From Imbricaverruca yamaguchii (Eukaryota; Arthropoda; Thecostraca; Neoverrucidae), in contig JAOTOL010001311.1 in NCBI GenBank assembly GCA_034440575.1, positions 224,501-288,500 of the forward strand: a stretch of 64,000 bases of DNA. The letters run 5' to 3'. A program made the position numbers and the translations under genes. Each line of letters starts with the position of its first letter. Positions within the stretch are counted from its first letter, which is position 1. Positions 58,839 through 64,000 of this stretch are shown here, in pieces. The notes below the pieces were generated by a model. It saw only the letters and a list, made by a program, of their open reading frames with translations. It ran no database searches and was not told the origin of the DNA.

Positions 58839-59510
58839 CGCCCGCGGTGGGTGGATGGCTTGTGGACCACTGCTAGTGCTGAGGCTGACAGTACCACTCA
58901 AGACGGACATGCTCGTGGTGTAGAACGGTCGGTTGGGTGGTAATGGAAAGCAGTTCTGACTGCAAATAGGCTGTGATGGTCCAGGATACGAATGAGTCGC
59001 ATGCCAACTTCCTGAATATGGTTGCCAGGGATCGGTGCGTGTTAGCTTTATGGACGAATGTATTGCCACAGCATGTTGCATGGAACTCAAGTCCGTGATT
59101 AATGTTCTCAAACTCACGGTATTCACCGTATGGTTGTCGTTGGAAACGGTGCATTAAGAACAGCATCGTACTGGCGAAGAGGATTGTGCTTTTCTTGTGA
59201 AAGCGAAAATCGCTGTGTATTAATTCATTACATGAAAAAGATGCACGCCGTCTATCACATGAAGTATTTACTCCTCTCCCAAGAAAACATCCGGCAAACG
59301 ACACTGATTATGACGTTTTTATCCTGTACTGCCCATGGTTTGTCAATTTAAAAACACAATAACAACACAGTATGACATGCACATGTCGAGTAGCCAAGAT
59401 GCTTTAGTTATTAGAAACAAAAGCGATGGGAAAAGGAAGCAAAGGAATACACAGCATTTTCACAACTGATGAACCCAAAAACCCGAACTAGATATAGTGT
59501 ACGATAATAC

Positions 59511-59512
<2 letters not shown>
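58839..59512. other. Unannotated DNA after the tail-anchored gene
   Basis: Would contain the 3' UTR; no canonical AATAAA was noticed close behind the stop. The minus frame at 58873-59304 has no recognisable domain. Confidence 0.35.

Positions 59513-59563
<51 letters not shown>
59513..59563. repeat. (TA)n microsatellite
   Basis: About 25 TA units. Confidence 0.95.
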
Positions 59564-59565
<2 letters not shown>

Positions 59566-59872
59566 GAGTACTTTCTAGACCTTCTTTCTTACACTTACCA
59601 GATGGAGCATCTCTACCAAACAAACTTAAGCTTCTCCTACCAAGCGCGCTTCACCGCCTTGCATCTGAGGGACTATCACTCCCTCGTTATTCCGCCCCAT
59701 ATTCCATCAGACCGGGACGAAAGCTACGTTTTGATTGAAGCGCGACCAATCAAACGTTGCGACAATTGTGTATACTTTCGATCGACCGATGACCTCCGGC
59801 ATGGCAAAGATTAAACAATGAACAAATGAGCGTCAGCAACATAGATTGTGTCGCGTTCGGACTCATTTGTAG
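59564..59872. other. Unannotated DNA
   Basis: Nothing recognised. Confidence 0.3.
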
Positions 59873-59965
59873 TTGTAGAGCTGCAAACATGCAGCTATGA
59901 AGCTACAAACAAACATTTAGCTATGGAGCGACAAACAAACATGTAGCTATAGAGCTGCAAGCAAG
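59873..59965. repeat. About 29-bp imperfect tandem repeat
   Basis: AGCTATGGAGCKACAAACAAACATKTAGCTAT-like units, three to four copies (core AGCTAYRGAGC / ACAAACAAACAT). Confidence 0.75.
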
Positions 59966-60204
59966 TGTCCAACAATGATGAAGTTTGTGAACATGCATTA
60001 TCTGTCAGTCCTGTATACTCTGCAATAGATCAGAAAGATGCACAACAACGAACATGCGTGAAAGATGAGATCATAAGCCACGGCCTGCCCATGGCATGAT
60101 TTTTTTTTGTCAACGTATTTCGTAATCTTGATTTACCATTTGACAAATGCAAACAACAATGCGTCAGCACACGCTATTTTTGGGGTGCTTCGGAGTAGAA
60201 CAGC

Positions 60205-60356
60205 GCGGGCTTCCAACCCGCGGGAAAGAAGGGGTATAGTAGGGATCGCTTCCAATCCGCGGCAGAGACGGGCTCCTGCATGGATGGCTTCCGACACGAG
60301 GCAGAGAAGTCATGGGAATGGCTTCCAACCCGCGGCGGAAAAGAGCTTTGGAAGCT
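60205..60356. repeat. About 40-bp imperfect tandem repeat
   Basis: Four units containing GGCTTCCAACCCGCGG and GCAGAGA, with changing linkers. Confidence 0.8.
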
Positions 60357-61929
60357 AACGTTGAAAAGTTGCATGTTTTCATTCTCACCTCTTGTTTTAC
60401 TGGAACTAATTCATAGTATTTTCTTTATTCTGCTGAGTGCATCATGAATAAATCTCCTCTGAAGTCATTCAGTTGCGATTATGTGCACGAATCGCAACCG
60501 TACCACTACCGTTGTGAGCTAAGGGGTCATAAAACATCCATGAAGAGGCCCCACTCACAGTGAGGTGCACATCAGCCACGCTCACAATCTTGACGATCGG
60601 CAACATCATCCTTCTACCTCTCATGATATTCTGAATCCGCCTGGATCTTAAGCCGGATGAGATAGGGTACCATCGGTTCTTAGCTGGATGGTGGCGCTAG
60701 TTTATCTCTGCCACCAGCTGGTGGATTCGGCACAATCACAAGCGTATCGCGATCTTACAGTACGAGAGAGCTTTGTTGAACGATTAACTGAGCCCATCAC
60801 GTTTAGAAGGAAAAGCACCGACGCACGGTTGTAATCGCGCAGTGGTGCAGGAGGAGGGAGAGTGGCTCTGTGGCTAGTTGAACTAGTTGGGAATTTCCTG
60901 TATATACCACGGTATGCATTGTATTGCATGACCCAGCTTTGCGACCCAGCGACCTATCGTGTTGACCTAGCACGCTATGCATTGATTTCATGTCATCGTT
61001 GGTCTCCAGATTTTCAGTGGCAGTTTTCAAGGGCCGGTAATGTAAGCATTGTCTATGCATGCGTGAATGCAGTTCCAGGTTCGACATACATTTTCGTAAT
61101 GAAGATGACGTCATGTGTACTCCAAGTAAAACAACCTGGAGCAACTGGTATGTTCCTTCAGTTTGACATGCTATTTTTCATCAGAAGTAATGAAAAGATA
61201 CAAGAAATACCTTTATACACTCCACATACCTCGCTAATTAGAGAAGCAACTAGATTGTCAGTTTTCTTCCACATTTAATGTACGGGCCAACAGGAGTTGA
61301 ATATTTGAAATGAAGCTCGTTCTATATTTATAAACTACACTAGAATCTGTTGTGCATGATAATGTTACTCCAAGAGCCCTTTGGCTTGGTTAAAGTCCAT
61401 CCAAGTCCATCTTGCTTATAGCCAGATCAAAGTAAATCAAAGTGCGGACATTCAGCCCAGGTTGAGTCACGTTGTGTCAGCTCTTCACTCTTCACTCTTC
61501 AAGTTGTGTTACGATGCCAGCTCTCAGGTACAGGTACAGGTATAGTTAGGTCGGCAACAGGTCCTGTATTTCCGTCGTCCGTGGCCGCGAGCAACCGACC
61601 GCGACTTTCGTGACAGGAGGCCATCTGTCCACAGCTTCTAATCACTCTCCCCCCCCCAGAAGTCTGCTGACTCGTCGCTAAGTGGCCGACCCGTACCAGA
61701 AACAAAACATCCTTGTCTGTCGTAATTCAGGGCAGCAAAGTAGAGCAGGCGTTAACGAAGAGGGATGGTTCAAATAGCATCTCTAACTCCAGGTTTTCAC
61801 GAGAGGAAACTACTTACCTTGCTGTAAGTGCATGAAACCATGTGGCGTGGCACTGCATGCTGGATGGAGTAATACAATATTTTCTTTGTTGAAAAGTTAT
61901 ATTGAGCAGACACGGGTACCAAGTCGGCT
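60357..61929. other. Unannotated DNA
   Basis: No gene recognised. The plus frame at 60862-61278 (138 codons) includes VSIVYACVNAVPGSTYIFVM but has no known domain or splice support. Confidence 0.35.
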
Positions 61930-62120
61930 TTGGCTTCCGTTTTCGCTTCGTTAAGACATGATTTTTCCATCAGCTTCGGCTTCGGTTTCGCGACATTTCC
62001 AACCCCTGGCTTTGGCTTCCGCTTCGTATTATTCATAAATGCTGGTTTCGGCTTTGGCTTTGTGACATTTTCAGCTGCTAGCCTCCGATTCAGCTTCGTA
62101 AATTCATTGCGGTTTCGATT
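61930..62120. repeat. Imperfect TTCGGCTTTGGCTTTGCGACATTT repeat
   Basis: Words GGYTTYGGCTTYG and TTCGYGACATTTYC recur about four times with 45-60 bp spacing; weaker similar words occur at 62570-62630. Low-complexity frames (KPKPKP on the minus strand) are a by-product. Confidence 0.7.
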
Positions 62121-63424
62121 TTTAAGCAATCAGTCAGGCCCATGTCTCATTGAGCCTGGCTTCATGTGCTGCCATTAACTCAAATTTGACACCTGAGGTG
62201 AGATACTCCAGCATAGCCCGTCAGTGGAAGCAAAGGCGCGAGACTGGTAGGTCGCATGCACCACATCGTGACGAGCCAAGTCTGCTTGTCCATGCGGATC
62301 AATGCCCATCTCTCATTGACTTAGCATTTTTGGAGACAGCCTATGACTAGATGCCTATGATTGTCCTCTCCTCCCAAAATCGAAATTGCTCAGTACAACT
62401 GAGTAAGATAGCTCAGTTGTACAGCTGAGCAAGATAGCTAGCAAGAAGCTCTAAAACCAATTATAAGCAACACTATGTATTATTTCATGACAAAAGTTTA
62501 AGTATGGGCTTCACCTGCGGCTTTATAGAATGGTAAAAGCATTCGTGTTGGTCACATTTTCCATGCCGTTCCATTTCAACGGCTTCAACTTCGTAAAGCC
62601 ACATAATTCGTTATTTGCTTTAGCTTCGGAACGCCCCGGATTATTTTCGAGTAAGTTCAAGCTTGAATATGTCCAGCTTTTGGGGTATGCAAATTGGAAT
62701 ATACAATTGTGCTATAAAAACTGACATGATACTAAAACATTTTCGTAAACTATCCAATTTCTGGCCTTGTGACCTGACTTCAGATCATGCCGAGATAATG
62801 CATACATCGATAAACCGATCTCTGCAGCCTTCGTCTATGTGTGCACTGCTTTGGAAGCAATTCTAAAGGAAGGTCAAATCAGGCAAATCAGGCCAGCCTG
62901 GACGAGATCAGGTCATCTCAGGTCATTGGATTGTCACCCAAGGGCATGCTTTCACCTGCGCACAAGTGACACATTTCTATACCTGAAACTTGCACCCGAC
63001 AATTCTGAACTGTAGCGGTCGAATCGTATTTCGGTGCCACGCCGTGGGATAAATACGTTCCTACCCAATCGGACCATTAGGCGGAAACCGGATGCCTAGC
63101 CTCGACCCATGGTCTTCAAAAGGCTGCAGCTCATGAAGTGCGTAGAAACTGGCAAAACCATATCAATGTACCAGCCAAAAATGTTGCTTGGTTCATTGCT
63201 GGAAACATTCAACACATTTCGAGGATACACCCAAATACCTGTTATGTTGAAGCATTGCAAAAGTGTACTATATTTCAAATTATGTAGCATGTCCTAGCCC
63301 AAACCAGTCCTAAAATTGCGCACATGTTCAGGCATTCAGATGGGCGAGCTGGTGATGTCAGTCTGAACTGTCATTGCCGCCAATTCGAAATATTTCTAGT
63401 TCCTGTACTCATGAATTCACGCAC
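62121..63424. other. Unannotated DNA with AGGTCA words near 62870-62930
   Basis: GGTCAAATCAGG, GATCAGGTCATCTCAGGTCA recall the 51-56 kb repeats. No gene recognised. Confidence 0.35.
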
Positions 63425-63600
63425 CCGGCACCACCAGTCTAATGAGCCTTGCTTAATGTAGTTCCGGAGCATGACAAGCACTGGGATAGGAGCAACGCAG
63501 CGATACGACCGGTCCCACCGGGAGTATTTCTGTCCCGTCCAACTCTTCCACAGCCGCTCATCTGAAGTATATGAAGTCCTTTCGTGGCAGATCCTCCCAC
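63425..63600 (-). CDS. Possible unidentified exon
   Basis: Minus strand GGTGTCAG|GTGGGAGG to CCGG|GTGCGTGAATTC encloses 176 bp, entering with two bases and leaving in phase 0. The frame reads GRICHERTSYTSDERLWKSW, TGQKYSRWDRSYRCVAPIPV, LVMLRNYIKQGSLDWWCR, a normal-looking, non-repetitive protein sequence. No family was recognised and an alternative frame is also open for most of it. Confidence 0.25.
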
Positions 63601-64000
63601 CTGACACCAGCGCAATATGAAAATATGCATATTAGCACCTAGTTCACATACACTTGAAAGTTGCTGTTTATACCGTCACACAAAAGCACAAAAGTAACCT
63701 GGTTTTTCAGTCTAAGAAAGCACCCATGCACTTTAATCTAAATTGTATTTGTATTTAATGTATTAATGCATTTAATGTATCGTGCCGCTGCCGATGATCT
63801 GACACTTCGGCCCCACAGTTTCCAGGGCTTCCGTCATGTAGTCTTGGGTGTCAGATGTTGCTTGGACAGCTACGCGAGGTCCCCATGTGACCGAAAGCAA
63901 CTGGAGGCGGCGGTACAGTTGCGTGAGAGCCCAATGTAACTCGACACGATTGGCGGTGGCGGCGGCACAGTTGCGCAACAGCCCCTACGTAACCCGACCC
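63601..64000. other. Unannotated right end
   Basis: The minus frame 63772-63978 may continue beyond the window; no domain recognised. Confidence 0.3.

Noticed and set aside
57966..59126. 386-codon minus-strand frame opposite the tail-anchored gene
   Set aside because: GC-rich shadow with Arg/Ala/Gly-rich composition; the plus frame has the ordered C-terminal membrane helix.
61797..62129. Minus frame with KPKPKP repeats, resembling a Lys/Pro-rich protein
   Set aside because: Arises from an imperfect CTTTGGCTTCGG repeat; no start context or splice sites.

Overview
This is a stretch of animal nuclear DNA, almost certainly from an invertebrate. The evidence is split coding exons with GT-AG or GC-AG splice sites, long introns, many (TA)n, (GA)n and (TG)n microsatellites, minisatellites, and remnants of several eukaryotic transposon classes. 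No bacterial operon, CRISPR array, rRNA or complete tRNA gene was seen. GC-rich coding exons beside AT-rich introns would fit an arthropod such as a crustacean, but I cannot name the species.

The best conserved gene is on the minus strand: five exons of a sodium/chloride-dependent SLC6 neurotransmitter or amino-acid transporter at 27004-27149, 26062-26193, 25445-25599, 16784-16869 and 8988-9120. Their intron phases (1, 1, 0, 2) fit one another, and together they encode TM1 to TM4, about 217 residues. The 5' end lies to the right (a possible tiny first coding exon is at 30648-30661). TM5 onward was not found and probably lies beyond base 1. Most of the left 27 kb would therefore be intron. A second probable gene is the GC-rich, single-exon, tail-anchored protein at 57993-58838 (+), which sits directly behind two minisatellites.

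The rest is dominated by mobile and repetitive DNA. 1089-3890 is a DNA transposon with about 440-bp terminal inverted repeats, TAAT on both sides and a transposase-like frame broken by in-frame stops. 4553-5404, 12537-13392 and 23087-23908 are three copies of a non-coding element family, with TTAA at both ends of the first two. 9633-11700 is a decayed LINE whose 3' tail recurs inside a 705-bp foldback element at 49948-50652. 39501-39898 (-) is a pogo/Tigger remnant. 44266-44560 is a Penelope-like GIY-YIG endonuclease remnant followed by two 136-bp repeats with a hammerhead-like motif. 51840-53330 is a LINE 3' end with an RNase H domain. 53690-56000 holds TGACCT/AGGTCA-rich repeats, including a 365-bp tandem duplication.

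Tandem arrays include a 15-bp minisatellite of about 1.45 kb (18511-19967), a GA/TA/GA compound microsatellite (15638-16110), a 26-bp array (37965-38410), and 35-bp plus roughly 80-bp arrays (56985-57990). I see no gene cluster or pathway; apart from the transporter and the tail-anchored protein, coding-like signal comes from transposons or is weak.
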